Positions 25,747-34,149 of a DNA stretch of 64,000 nt are shown piece after piece. The notes below the pieces were generated by a model. It saw nothing but the letters and a program-made list of their open reading frames with translations, was not told where the DNA came from and did not search any database. The first letter of the stretch is position 1; each line of letters begins with the position of its first letter. The position numbers and the translations under genes were made by a program. This DNA comes from Mycolicibacterium stellerae (GTDB taxonomy: Bacteria > Actinomycetota > Actinomycetes > Mycobacteriales > Mycobacteriaceae): positions 60,510 to 124,509 of the forward strand of contig NZ_RARC01000018.1 in NCBI RefSeq assembly GCF_003719305.1, in the 5' to 3' direction.

Positions 25747-26660
25747 TCCTCGATCTCGGCGAGGACGCCAAAGAATACGGGCGCCAAGCGCTTCGGGCGT
25801 TCGAGGCAGCGGGCGGCGACCAGCTCGTCCAGCAGGCCGAGGCCAAGCCCGACACCAGGGAGGTGCTTGCTGGCCCGGTGCTGAACGAACTCGGCGCATG
25901 GGAGCTGGATGCCCGCACCGACTCCGACGGTCTTGAAGCCGCCGCCGCGCTGTGCCGCAGCGCCGGCTACTGGGCGCTGCCGTATCCGGTCGCCGAACGC
26001 CTTGCCCGGCCCGTGGATCTCGACACCGACGGCCTCATCGTGGTGGCGCCGAACCGACCCGCAGGTGCCGTCGGCGGAGTCGAGACACGTTGGACGACGG
26101 TGACATTGGACGGTGCGCGAAGCACGGTCGTCGGCCACGGCGTCACCGGCCCCGCGTTCGTCACCACGCTGGAGCTCACGGAGACAGACTCCGAAGGGGC
26201 GGGTGACGTGGCACTCGGACTCGTGCTGCCGTGCTGGACGTTGCTCGGCATGCTCGACCGTGCCCTCGAGCTGACCATCGCCCACGTCAGCCTGCGTAAG
26301 CAGTTCGGGCAGACATTGTCGGCCTTCCAGGGGGTCCAGTTCCAGCTCACCGACGCCGAAGTGGAACGCAGCGGGCTGGAGATCCTCGCCAAATACGCCT
26401 TGTGGAGCGCCGGTTCATCCAAGCCGGAAGCCCTCGTCGATGCTCTTGCGCTACGGATGTCGGCCATCGAGGCGGCGGACGTGGTCTTCCGGGTGTGCCA
26501 TCAACTGCACGGCGCGGTCGGATTCTGCGACGAGACCACGCTGTCCTGGCTTTCCCGCCACAGCCAGCCGCTGCGGCGGTTACCGCTGGGACTGTCGGCC
26601 ACCCGCGACGAGCTGACCCGCCGAGCGGGCAGAGGTGGTCTCAGGGGGTTGTACGCGTGA
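25743..26660 (+). CDS. Acyl-CoA dehydrogenase-like, short subunit of pair 1
   Basis: A 305-residue ACAD-related protein, about 80 residues shorter than normal. The N-terminal helical part is degenerate and lacks the QxxTEPxAGSD-type flavin segment. The C-terminal part keeps RKQFGQTLSAFQGVQFQL and QLHGAVGFCDET, the FAD-ADP contacts donated across the dimer. It has no catalytic Glu in either usual position. Such short partners form alpha2beta2 enzymes with a long ACAD in steroid degradation. Its ATG overlaps the long partner's stop, which supports a complex. Its own stop overlaps a possible GTG of the next gene. Confidence 0.88.
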   Translation: MILDLGEDAKEYGRQALRAFEAAGGDQLVQQAEAKPDTREVLAGPVLNELGAWELDARTDSDGLEAAAALCRSAGYWALPYPVAERLARPVDLDTDGLIVVAPNRPAGAVGGVETRWTTVTLDGARSTVVGHGVTGPAFVTTLELTETDSEGAGDVALGLVLPCWTLLGMLDRALELTIAHVSLRKQFGQTLSAFQGVQFQLTDAEVERSGLEILAKYALWSAGSSKPEALVDALALRMSAIEAADVVFRVCHQLHGAVGFCDETTLSWLSRHSQPLRRLPLGLSATRDELTRRAGRGGLRGLYA

Positions 26661-26691
26661 CGGCCCGAAGACGAGCGCGAGTGAGGATCGC

Positions 26692-26768
26692 TGGGCCCAC
26701 GCCCGCAGGGCAGGGGACGAGGAACGAGCGAGGACCGGTGGGCCCACGCCCGCAGGGCAGGGGACGAG
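26692..26768. repeat. Two identical 30-bp repeats before the third ACAD gene
   Basis: The unit TGGGCCCACGCCCGCAGGGC followed by AGGGGACGAG occurs at 26692-26721 and again, unchanged, at 26739-26768, a 47-base period. The bases before each copy (ACGAGCG...AGGA...CG) are also alike. Each contains a small GCCC-GCA-GGGC hairpin. The second copy supplies the CAGGGGACGA ribosome site and the first base of the GTG start of the ACAD at 26768. It looks like an interspersed mycobacterial repeat that landed in an otherwise gap-free operon; that origin is inference. Confidence 0.8.
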
Positions 26769-27949
26769 TGGGAATCGAGGCAGACAGCACCGATCTCGAC
26801 CGGTTCCGCGCCGACGTCCGTTCCTGGTGTGAGGAGCACATCCCACCGGACTGGCGTGCGACCCAGACCGGGGTGAGCGACGAGGAATTCGCGCGGTTCC
26901 AGAAGGCGTGGTTCGCCGAGCTGCACGCCGCGGGCTACGCGGTGCCGCACTGGCCTTCGGAGTGGGGCGGTGGACTGCCGGTCGCCGAGCAGATCGTGTT
27001 GTACTCCGAGCTGGCGGCCCACGACGCGCCTCGGCTGGTGCTGGCGTTCGTCGGCATCCACCACGCCGCATCGACACTGCTCGTCGCGGGCACCGACGAG
27101 CAGCGCGCCAGACATCTGCCCGCAATCCTCGACGGCGAGATCTGGGTGCAGGGGTTCTCCGAACCGGAGGCGGGCTCCGACCTTGCCGGCCTGCGGACAA
27201 CGGCACGCAAGGACGGTGACGGATACATCGTCAACGGCCAGAAGCTGTGGGCCAGCGGAGGCAAGCACGCGGACTGGTGCCTGCTGCTGGCGCGCACCGA
27301 CCCGGAAGCGCCCAAGCGAAAGGGCATTTCGTACTTCCTTCTGGACATGACCACGGCCGGCGTCGAGGTGCGGCCCATCCGCAACGCGATCGGCGATTCG
27401 CACTTCTGCGAGATCTTCCTCAACGACGTCCGAATTCCGGCCGCCAACCTGGTCGGCGCGGAGAACGCCGGATGGCAGGTGGCCCAGGCGACCCTTGGCG
27501 CCGAGCGCGGCATGACGATGCTGGAACTCGCCGAGCGCCTCGGCAATGCGGGCTTCCGCTGGCTTGTCAAGTTGTGTCCCATCGACGACCCCGTCGTCGC
27601 CGACCGACTTGCGCAGTTCGAGACCGAGATCACCGGGTTGCGCGGGCTGTGCAGGCGGCTCGTGGAGAACGCCGAGGCAGGCACCACGGGACCCGCCGAT
27701 GCGTCCATCGTCAAGCTGTACTACAGCGAACTGTTGCAACGGATGACGAATTTCGGCGCCGAGATCGCCGGCCTGCCTGCACACACCGAACTCGTGAAGT
27801 CGGCATCCAGCGGCTGGGAATCCGGCTCGTGGATGCTGGATTTCATCGGCTCATGGGAGTGGACGATCCCGGGTGGATCGAGCGAGATTCAAAGGACGAT
27901 CATCGCCGAGCGTGGTCTTGGGCTGCCGCGAGAGCCGAGTGCGGTCTGA
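26768..27949 (+). CDS. Acyl-CoA dehydrogenase, long subunit of pair 2
   Basis: A 393-residue ACAD. GTG 26768 is chosen because the N-terminal ACAD helix (DLDRFRADVRSWCEEHIPP) follows directly and AGGGGA is well spaced; a start at GTG 26657 would add 37 residues encoded by the repeats. FAD site: WVQGFSEPEAGSDLAGLRTTA and WASGGKHADW. The C-terminal loop reads PGGSSEIQRTIIAERGLGLP, without the YEGT Glu. A Glu in LGAERGMTM sits in the alternate position. It overlaps the next ACAD as TGATG, repeating the long/short pairing. Confidence 0.92.
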   Translation: MGIEADSTDLDRFRADVRSWCEEHIPPDWRATQTGVSDEEFARFQKAWFAELHAAGYAVPHWPSEWGGGLPVAEQIVLYSELAAHDAPRLVLAFVGIHHAASTLLVAGTDEQRARHLPAILDGEIWVQGFSEPEAGSDLAGLRTTARKDGDGYIVNGQKLWASGGKHADWCLLLARTDPEAPKRKGISYFLLDMTTAGVEVRPIRNAIGDSHFCEIFLNDVRIPAANLVGAENAGWQVAQATLGAERGMTMLELAERLGNAGFRWLVKLCPIDDPVVADRLAQFETEITGLRGLCRRLVENAEAGTTGPADASIVKLYYSELLQRMTNFGAEIAGLPAHTELVKSASSGWESGSWMLDFIGSWEWTIPGGSSEIQRTIIAERGLGLPREPSAV

Positions 27950-28905
27950 TGGCACCCGAATTCGAGGAGTTTCACGCCGAGCTCCGATCCGTTGCGGGTG
28001 ACCTTCTCGCCAAGGATCGCGCGGTCGAATGGCAGGCACTTGTCGACGCGGGCTGGGTCGGCCTTGAAGTGCCCGACGAGTTAGGCGGGGCGGGAGCCAC
28101 GTTCGCCGAGGTCGCCGTGATCTGCGAGGAGATGGGCCGCGCCGCCAGCGCAAGCAGCTACCTCGGCAGCGCGGTGCTCGCAGTCAGCACCTTGAATGCG
28201 TTGCAGCCCAGCGACACCCGTGACCGGCTTCTCGCCGATGTGGCGTCGGGTGCCATCCGGCTGGCCGTTGCGGTCGAATCGTCGGACTTCGTCCCCGACG
28301 CCGAGGGCGCCGACCGGGTTCTGCTGGTCACCGACGACGGCGTCGTCTGCGCAGCTGCGACGGTGACACCGCGACCGGTACTCGATGAAACCCGCCGGCT
28401 GGCGACGGTGTCGGCGACGCCCGGTGCGGGCGACGTGATGCAGTTTGACGGAAGCCCGACCGACGCGCATGCGCGACTCCTTCAGCGTGCCGCTGTCGCG
28501 ATCGCCTGCGACAGCCTCGGCCTATCCGAGGCAATGCTTTCCGCGACCGTGGGGTACGCAAAGGTGCGCCACCAGTTCGATCGTCCGATCGGGTCGTTCC
28601 AGGCGGTGAAGCACGCGTGTGCCGACATGGCGGTCACGCTCGCGGTGGCACGTCAGCTCGTGGGCGCGGCGGTCGAGGCCGTCGCGGAGGGCCGACCGGA
28701 CGCCGGGGCCTGCGTCGCGATGGCCAAGTCCTACGCCTGCGGCTCGGCAGTCGACCTCGCAGGCAAGGCCATGCAGCTGCACGGCGGCATCGGTTACACG
28801 TGGGAGAGCGGCATCCACGTCTATCTGAAGCGCGCCGCCCTCAACCGTTCGCTGTTCGGGTCACCTGCAGCTCACCGCCGTGAACTAGCCAAACGTTATC
28901 GATAA
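27949..28905 (+). CDS. Acyl-CoA dehydrogenase-like, short subunit of pair 2
   Basis: A 318-residue short ACAD homologue. The N-terminal helices are present, the middle beta domain is reduced, and the C-terminal half keeps RHQFDRPIGSFQAVKHACADM and QLHGGIGYTWESGIHVYLKRA, the conserved flavin and dimer contacts. The Glu positions used for catalysis in other ACADs are not evident, as in the short partners of sterol-degrading heterotetramers. It starts at ATG 27949 inside the partner's stop codon. Its stop lies within the palindrome GTTATCGATAAC at 28895-28906. Confidence 0.88.
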   Translation: MAPEFEEFHAELRSVAGDLLAKDRAVEWQALVDAGWVGLEVPDELGGAGATFAEVAVICEEMGRAASASSYLGSAVLAVSTLNALQPSDTRDRLLADVASGAIRLAVAVESSDFVPDAEGADRVLLVTDDGVVCAAATVTPRPVLDETRRLATVSATPGAGDVMQFDGSPTDAHARLLQRAAVAIACDSLGLSEAMLSATVGYAKVRHQFDRPIGSFQAVKHACADMAVTLAVARQLVGAAVEAVAEGRPDAGACVAMAKSYACGSAVDLAGKAMQLHGGIGYTWESGIHVYLKRAALNRSLFGSPAAHRRELAKRYR

Positions 28906-28906
28906 C
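28895..28906. promoter_or_regulatory. Perfect palindrome GTTATCGATAAC before the ThDP enzyme gene
   Basis: A perfect 12-base palindrome covering the last codons of the short ACAD and ending just before the AAGGAG ribosome site of the next gene. It could be an operator for an internal promoter, but part of it is coding (TAT CGA TAA), so chance is possible. Confidence 0.3.
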
Positions 28907-28919
28907 AAGGAGTTTCGTC

Positions 28920-30626
28920 ATGGGCATCCCGGTCTACAAACGCATCCTCGACCTCTTCGAGGCCGAGGGAGTCAACACGCTGTTCGGCATTCCCGACCCG
29001 AACTTCGTGCACATGTTCGCCGAAGCCGACGCGCGGGGCTGGTCGGTGGTCGCGCCGCACCACGAGCTGAGCGCGGGGTTCATGGCGGAGGCCGCGTCGC
29101 GTATGACGGGCAAGCCCGGGCTATGCATCGGCACGCTTGGCCCAGGCGTGGCCAACATCTCCGGCGCGATGATGTGCGCGCTCGTCGAGAACTCGCCGGT
29201 GATCTTCCTTGGCGGCCAGCGGGCCCGCATCACCGAGCGCCGGGTACGCCGCGGGCGTATCCAATTCGTAGCGCAGGAGGGCCTTTTCACGCCTTCCGTG
29301 AAATACAGCAGCTCGATCGAGTATCCCGACCAAACCGACGAGATCGTCCGCGAGGCGATACGTCGCGCCATGTCCGGCACGCCGGGCCCGTCCTATATCG
29401 AGTTCCCGTCGCACGTGATTCTTGAAGAGCTTGACGTGTCGGATCCGTTGCCGCCCAGCCGGTATCGACTGGTTGGTCAGGGCGCTGGAGCTCGCGAGGT
29501 CGCCGAGGCCGTGAAGTTGATCCAGGACGCGAAGAGTCCGGTCCTGCTGGTCGGTCACGGCGTGCACACCTCCCGTACCGGGCCCTCGGTCAAGGAACTC
29601 GCCGATCTGATGAACTGTCCGGTGATCCAGACCTCGGGCGGCACGTCGTTCATCCCTGGCCTCGAGGAGCGCACCTTCGCCTACGGATTCTCGCCTGCCG
29701 CTGTCGAAGCGGTGGTGGCCTCGGACCTGTGTGTGGCGCTCGGGACGGAGCTGGGGGAGCCCAGCCATTACGGCAGGACCAGGCACTGGGCGGCCAACGA
29801 CGCGAATCGCAAATGGGTGCTGGTCGAACAGGATCCGGTCGCGATCGGCGTGAACCGGCCGATCGACGTCCCGCTCGTAGGTGACCTCCGAGGCGTGGTG
29901 CCGCAGCTGGTGGAAGCGCTGCGGGAGACGCCGAGGCAACCGTCCGCCGACCTGGACCGGTGGATCATCCAGGATGCCGAGGAGCTCGCGCAGTTGGCGG
30001 AAAACGCGCCGACGGGCAGGACGCCGGTCCACCCGGCCCGTTTCATCGTCGAGGCCACCAAGGCCTTTCCGCAAGACGGCATCATGGTGCGCGACGGTGG
30101 CGCCACGGTCATCTTCGGTTGGACCTACTCGCAGGCCAAACCCCGCGACGTGATCTGGAACCAGAACTTCGGCCACCTCGGCACCGGGTTGCCCTACGCC
30201 GTCGGCGCCTCGGTCGCCGAGGGCCGTAAACGTCCGGTGATGCTGCTGACCAGTGACTCGGCGTTCCTGTTCCACATCGCCGAACTCGAGACGGCGGCGC
30301 GGGAGAACCTGCCGCTGGTCTGCGTGGTCGGGGTCGATCACCAGTGGGGGCTCGAGGTCGGCGTCTACAAGCGCACGTTCGCCCAGCCCTCACCGCAGCC
30401 GGGTGTGCACTGGAGCAAGGACGTGCGCTTCGACAAGATCGCCGAGGGCTTCGGCTGCCACGGCGAGTACGTGGAGAAGGAAGACGAGATGGGACCGGCC
30501 ATCGAGCGAGCCTTCGCCAGCGGCAAGACCGCCGTCGTGCATGTGTGCATCGACCCGAAGGCGAACTCCGAGGAGATGCCGAAGTACGACGAATTCCGGA
30601 CGTGGTATGCAGAAGGAACCCAGTGA
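28920..30626 (+). CDS. ThDP-dependent enzyme, acetolactate synthase/decarboxylase superfamily
   Basis: A 568-residue three-domain ThDP enzyme. The Pyr domain has the activating Glu49 in APHHELSAGFMAEAASR. The middle domain begins near SPVLLVGHGVHTS. The PP domain, where GDG-x(24-27)-NN normally binds Mg-ThDP, reads LLTSDSAFLF with Asp446 and, 26 residues later, GVDHQWG; the first Gly and both Asn are replaced. The fold is otherwise complete, so activity is likely but the metal site is unusual. Members cleave or form C-C bonds next to a carbonyl. AAGGAG lies just upstream. It follows the ACADs and precedes the ALDH, which could oxidise an aldehyde product. Confidence 0.88.
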   Translation: MGIPVYKRILDLFEAEGVNTLFGIPDPNFVHMFAEADARGWSVVAPHHELSAGFMAEAASRMTGKPGLCIGTLGPGVANISGAMMCALVENSPVIFLGGQRARITERRVRRGRIQFVAQEGLFTPSVKYSSSIEYPDQTDEIVREAIRRAMSGTPGPSYIEFPSHVILEELDVSDPLPPSRYRLVGQGAGAREVAEAVKLIQDAKSPVLLVGHGVHTSRTGPSVKELADLMNCPVIQTSGGTSFIPGLEERTFAYGFSPAAVEAVVASDLCVALGTELGEPSHYGRTRHWAANDANRKWVLVEQDPVAIGVNRPIDVPLVGDLRGVVPQLVEALRETPRQPSADLDRWIIQDAEELAQLAENAPTGRTPVHPARFIVEATKAFPQDGIMVRDGGATVIFGWTYSQAKPRDVIWNQNFGHLGTGLPYAVGASVAEGRKRPVMLLTSDSAFLFHIAELETAARENLPLVCVVGVDHQWGLEVGVYKRTFAQPSPQPGVHWSKDVRFDKIAEGFGCHGEYVEKEDEMGPAIERAFASGKTAVVHVCIDPKANSEEMPKYDEFRTWYAEGTQ

Positions 30627-30663
30627 GACCGCGGTCGAACCGCGAATATAGAGAGGTGAGACC

Positions 30664-32094
30664 ATGCGCGAATATCTGAAGTTCTACATCGACGGCCAGT
30701 GGGTTGACCCGAGCGAGGCCAAGACGCTTGACGTGGACAACCCGACCACCGAGCAGGTGTCGGGCAAGATCGCGATCGGTACCGCGGCCGACGTCGACAA
30801 GGCGGTCAAGGCCGCGCGCAAGGCGTTCGCGACGTGGTCGGTCAGCACCCGCGAGGAGCGGCTGGACTTGCTGGCGGCGATCGCCGCGGAGTACCAGAAG
30901 CGGTCCGGTGATCTCGCCGACGCGGTGCACGAGGAGATGGGCGCGCCGCCGTCACTCGCGGCAGGTCCCCAGGTGATGCTGGGGCTCGGGCACCTGATGG
31001 GCGCGATCGACGCTTTGAAGAACTTCTCGTTCGAGGAGCAGCGCGGGTCGACGCTGATCCTCAAGGAGCCGATCGGCGTCTGCGGCCTGATCACGCCGTG
31101 GAACTGGCCCATCAACCAGATTGCCTGCAAGGTGTTCCCGGCGCTGGCCACCGGCTGCACCATGGTGCTGAAGCCCTCGGAGGTGGCCCCATACTCGGGC
31201 CAGATCTTCACCGAGGTGATGGACTCGGCGGGGGTGCCCGCGGGCGTCTACAACATGGTGTTCGGCGACGGTCCCGGTGTGGGAGCGGCGATCTCCAGCC
31301 ACCCCGACATTGACCTGGTGTCCTTCACCGGCTCGACTCGCGCAGGCGTCGACGTCGCCAAGAACGCGGCCGCCACCGTCAAGCGGGTTACCCAGGAGCT
31401 CGGCGGCAAGAGCCCCAACATCGTCATCGACGACGAGAAGTTCGCCGAAAGCGTCACGGCAGGCGTGTCAACCATGATGGTCAACTCCGGCCAGAGCTGT
31501 AATGCGCCGTCGCGCATGCTCGTTCCACGAGACCGCATCGCGGAGGCGGCTGAGATCGCCCGCGGTGTGGCCGAAGCGGTCGCGGTGGGCGATACCGAGA
31601 ACAAGCGGGCGATCGGTCCCGTCGCGTCAAAGGTTCAGTTCGACAAGGTGCAGGGCCTGATCCAGAAGGGAATCGAGGAGGGCGCGACGGTGGCGGCGGG
31701 CGGACCGGGACGGCCGGACGGGCTCGACACCGGATACTACGTGAAGCCGACCGTGTTCTCGGATGTCGACAACGACATGACGATCGCCCGCGAGGAAATC
31801 TTCGGCCCTGTGCTGTGCATCCTGCCCTACGACGATCTCGACCAGGCTGTCGACATCGCCAATGACACGGAATACGGTCTGGCGGGCTATGTTTCGGCCG
31901 CCGACATCGACGCCGCCCGCACACTGGCGCGTCGGATCCGGGCCGGCCAGGTCGCGATCAACCACGCCTTCGACCTGAACACTCCGTTCGGCGGCTACAA
32001 GCGAAGCGGAAACGGACGCGAGTGGAGCGAGTTCGGGTTCGAGGAGTACCTGGAGATCAAGGGCACGCTGGGTTACGCGCCCGAGAACGCCTGA
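30664..32094 (+). CDS. NAD(P)-dependent aldehyde dehydrogenase
   Basis: A 476-residue ALDH. Landmarks are TPWNWPINQIACKVFPAL, FTGSTRAGVDVAKNAA, the general-base Glu245 in TQELGGKSPNIV, the catalytic Cys279 in NSGQSCNAPSRM and EIFGPVLCILPYDD. The C-terminal PFGGYKRSGNGREWSEFGFEEYL is typical. It oxidises an aldehyde to an acid. GAGAGGTGAG precedes the start. A small hairpin (CGCGGT/ACCGCG, 30630-30644) lies in the 37-base gap after the ThDP gene and may tune read-through. It is the last gene of the plus-strand run and converges on the molybdenum hydroxylase operon one base away. Confidence 0.94.
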   Translation: MREYLKFYIDGQWVDPSEAKTLDVDNPTTEQVSGKIAIGTAADVDKAVKAARKAFATWSVSTREERLDLLAAIAAEYQKRSGDLADAVHEEMGAPPSLAAGPQVMLGLGHLMGAIDALKNFSFEEQRGSTLILKEPIGVCGLITPWNWPINQIACKVFPALATGCTMVLKPSEVAPYSGQIFTEVMDSAGVPAGVYNMVFGDGPGVGAAISSHPDIDLVSFTGSTRAGVDVAKNAAATVKRVTQELGGKSPNIVIDDEKFAESVTAGVSTMMVNSGQSCNAPSRMLVPRDRIAEAAEIARGVAEAVAVGDTENKRAIGPVASKVQFDKVQGLIQKGIEEGATVAAGGPGRPDGLDTGYYVKPTVFSDVDNDMTIAREEIFGPVLCILPYDDLDQAVDIANDTEYGLAGYVSAADIDAARTLARRIRAGQVAINHAFDLNTPFGGYKRSGNGREWSEFGFEEYLEIKGTLGYAPENA

Positions 32095-32095
32095 C

Positions 32096-32566
32096 TCACG
32101 TCGCCTGCGCGGCGCGGTGCACCGCGTTGACGATGCCCGCATACCCGGTGCACCGGCAGAAGTTGCCGGAAAGGCCCTCGCGGATCTCTTCGTCGGTGGG
32201 CTGCGGGTTATCGCGCAGCAGCGCGGTGATCGACGTGACGAAACCCGGTGTGCAGAAACCGCATTGCAGCCCGTGGCACTCGCGCAGAGCGGATTGCACG
32301 GGTGACAGCTCGCCGTCCTCGCCTGCGATGCCCTCGACGGTGGTGACCTCTTGGCCGTCCACCTGAACGGCGAAGATCAGGCACGCCCGCACCGCCTGAC
32401 CGTCGAGCAGCACTGTGCACGCGCCGCACGCGCCGTGCTCGCAGCCAAGGTGCGTGCCGGTGAGGCCGCACTTCTCGCGTAGGAAGTCTGCGAGCGTCAT
32501 GCGGGGCTCGACCACATGCCGGTGCGCGCGTCCGTTGGCGGTCAGCCCGACCGGGACCTCATGCAT
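32096..32566 (-). CDS. Molybdenum hydroxylase small subunit, 2Fe-2S (CoxS-like)
   Basis: A 156-residue iron-sulfur subunit of the xanthine oxidase/CO dehydrogenase family. The plant-type cluster ligands are C42, C47, C50 and C62 (CEHGACGAC and ACL). The second cluster uses C102, C105, C137 and C139 (QCGFCTPGF and FCRCTGY). It passes electrons from the molybdenum site to the FAD subunit. It is the last gene of the L-G-M-S operon and overlaps the FAD gene by eight bases. Confidence 0.95.
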   Translation of the reverse strand: MHEVPVGLTANGRAHRHVVEPRMTLADFLREKCGLTGTHLGCEHGACGACTVLLDGQAVRACLIFAVQVDGQEVTTVEGIAGEDGELSPVQSALRECHGLQCGFCTPGFVTSITALLRDNPQPTDEEIREGLSGNFCRCTGYAGIVNAVHRAAQAT

Positions 32567-33455
32567 GGATCGCCTCCGCTTCAGATGTCTGCGCCTGCCG
32601 GATAGCCGCGGCCCATGCCCGTGTCACCATCGCGGCGCCGACGCGCGACCGGTAGTCGGCCGAGCCTTGAAGATCGGCGGGAATGTCGGACAGGCCGCTC
32701 ATCGCCAGCCTGCCGACTTCCTCGGCGGTGGCGGCATGGGCAGCCTGGCCGACGACGGCGACCTCGGCGGCCGTGCCCCGAAGCGGCGTCGAACCAAGCC
32801 CGAGCAGCCCGATACCGCATCGCGCCACCCGGTCGTCGCCGTCGAGCTGTACGGCGACCGTCGCACCTGCGATCGCGAAATCGCCATGCCGCCTGGCAAA
32901 TTCCTCGACCGCGAAGCCCGACCGTCCGCCCCACACCGGGAACCGAACGGCGGTAAGGACCTCGTCGGGGGCCAATGACGTCTCCCACAGGCCGGTGAAG
33001 AACTCGGCGGCCGGAATGTGCCGCCGGCCCCGCGATGACGTCGCCTCCATCGTCGCGTCGAGCGCGAGCGCCACCGCGGCGTACTCCGCAGCGGGATCGG
33101 CGTGCGCGATCGCCCCGCCCAGGGTGCCCCTCGTCCGGATCTGGAAGTGCCCGATGTAGGGCGTCGACAACGTCAGCAGCGGAACCGATTCGGCCACCTC
33201 GTCGTCCATACCGACCAGCGAGTGTGGCGTCCCGGCAGCGACCACGAGTTCGTCGTCGTGCCGCTCGATGTTTTTCAGCTCATCGATCCGGGATATGTCG
33301 ATCAGGTTCTCGAAGTACGTCAGCCGCATGGCGAGCATCGGCACCAGGCTCTGGCCGCCCGCGAGGATCTTCGCGTCGTCGCCGAACTCGCCGAGCATCT
33401 GCACCGCCTCGGAGACGGTGTCGGGGCGGTGGTACGCGAAGGCGGCCGCTTTCAT
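32559..33455 (-). CDS. Molybdenum hydroxylase FAD-binding medium subunit (CoxM-like)
   Basis: A 298-residue subunit with the two FAD motifs of the family: AGGQSLVPMLAMR (about 32-44) and TRGTLGGAIAHADPAAEY (about 109-126). The C-terminal domain includes RRHGDFAIAGATVAVQ. It relays electrons from the iron-sulfur subunit to an acceptor. It overlaps the CoxG-like gene by four bases (ATGA) and the small subunit by eight, so stoichiometric synthesis is likely. Confidence 0.95.
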   Translation of the reverse strand: MKAAAFAYHRPDTVSEAVQMLGEFGDDAKILAGGQSLVPMLAMRLTYFENLIDISRIDELKNIERHDDELVVAAGTPHSLVGMDDEVAESVPLLTLSTPYIGHFQIRTRGTLGGAIAHADPAAEYAAVALALDATMEATSSRGRRHIPAAEFFTGLWETSLAPDEVLTAVRFPVWGGRSGFAVEEFARRHGDFAIAGATVAVQLDGDDRVARCGIGLLGLGSTPLRGTAAEVAVVGQAAHAATAEEVGRLAMSGLSDIPADLQGSADYRSRVGAAMVTRAWAAAIRQAQTSEAEAIHA

Positions 33456-34147
33456 GAACTCAGCAGCCGGGCCAGGGCGGCCTGCAGTTCGTCGGCAAGG
33501 TCGGCGGCGGGATGGGCACGCTTGCGTCTGCCCAGCAGGAAGCCGACCGCCATGCCCGCGGCGACCGCGGCGATCGCTGGCGCGTATCGCTTGGCCATCG
33601 GCACCGCAACGACTTTCAGTAGATCGACCGAGTCGCCGCCATCGGGTGCGGCTGTCGCGACCGCCGCGGCAGCCGTCGACGATGCAGTACCCGCCGGTGC
33701 CGCGCCGCCGAGCAGATCGGCCTCGAGGTTCCTGGCGAACTGGCCGATCAGGTTCGTCGAGACGTCGGCAAGCACACCACGCCCGAACTGGGCGGCCTTG
33801 CCTGAGATGGTGAGGTCGGTGGTGATGGAAACGGTGGTGGCGTCGCCCTCGTCCTTCAGCTGCGCGGTGACTAGCGCCGTGGCGTTGCCGCTGCCCCTGG
33901 TTTCCTTGCCGCTCGCCTTGATGACCACCCGCTGGGCCGTCTGGTCCTTCTCCTGAAACGACGCATCGCCCTTGTAGGACACCGTGATCGGGCCGACCTT
34001 CACCTTCACCGCACCGGTGAAGTCGTCGCCGTCAACCGAAAGGAGTTGGGCGCCGGGGATACACGGCGCCACCCGCTCGACATCCGTGAGTACCTGCCAC
34101 GTCCTGGCGGCGGGCACCGCGACCCGGAATTCGTTGTTCAGCTCCAC
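33452..34147 (-). CDS. CoxG-like SRPBCC protein with C-terminal membrane anchor
   Basis: A 231-residue protein starting at GTG 34147 behind an AAGGAC site. Residues ~1-150 form a CoxG/SRPBCC domain (LNNEFRVAVPAARTWQVLTD, CIPGAQLL, VKVKVGPITVSYKGDASFQE). An Ala/Thr-rich linker leads to a hydrophobic helix (YAPAIAAVAAGMAVGFLLG, about 190-210) and a basic tail. In CO oxidisers, CoxG docks the dehydrogenase at the membrane and passes electrons to quinones; a like role is inferred. It sits between the large and FAD subunits. Confidence 0.9.
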   Translation of the reverse strand: MELNNEFRVAVPAARTWQVLTDVERVAPCIPGAQLLSVDGDDFTGAVKVKVGPITVSYKGDASFQEKDQTAQRVVIKASGKETRGSGNATALVTAQLKDEGDATTVSITTDLTISGKAAQFGRGVLADVSTNLIGQFARNLEADLLGGAAPAGTASSTAAAAVATAAPDGGDSVDLLKVVAVPMAKRYAPAIAAVAAGMAVGFLLGRRKRAHPAADLADELQAALARLLSS

Positions 34148-34149
34148 CT

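Noticed and set aside
26657..26767. An N-terminal extension of the third ACAD from GTG 26657
   Set aside because: The extra residues are encoded by the 30-bp repeats and match no ACAD; GTG 26768 has a better ribosome site. Kept as an alternative only.
26692..26768. CRISPR-like direct repeats
   Set aside because: Only two units, a short 17-base spacer and no cas genes; an interspersed repeat is more likely.
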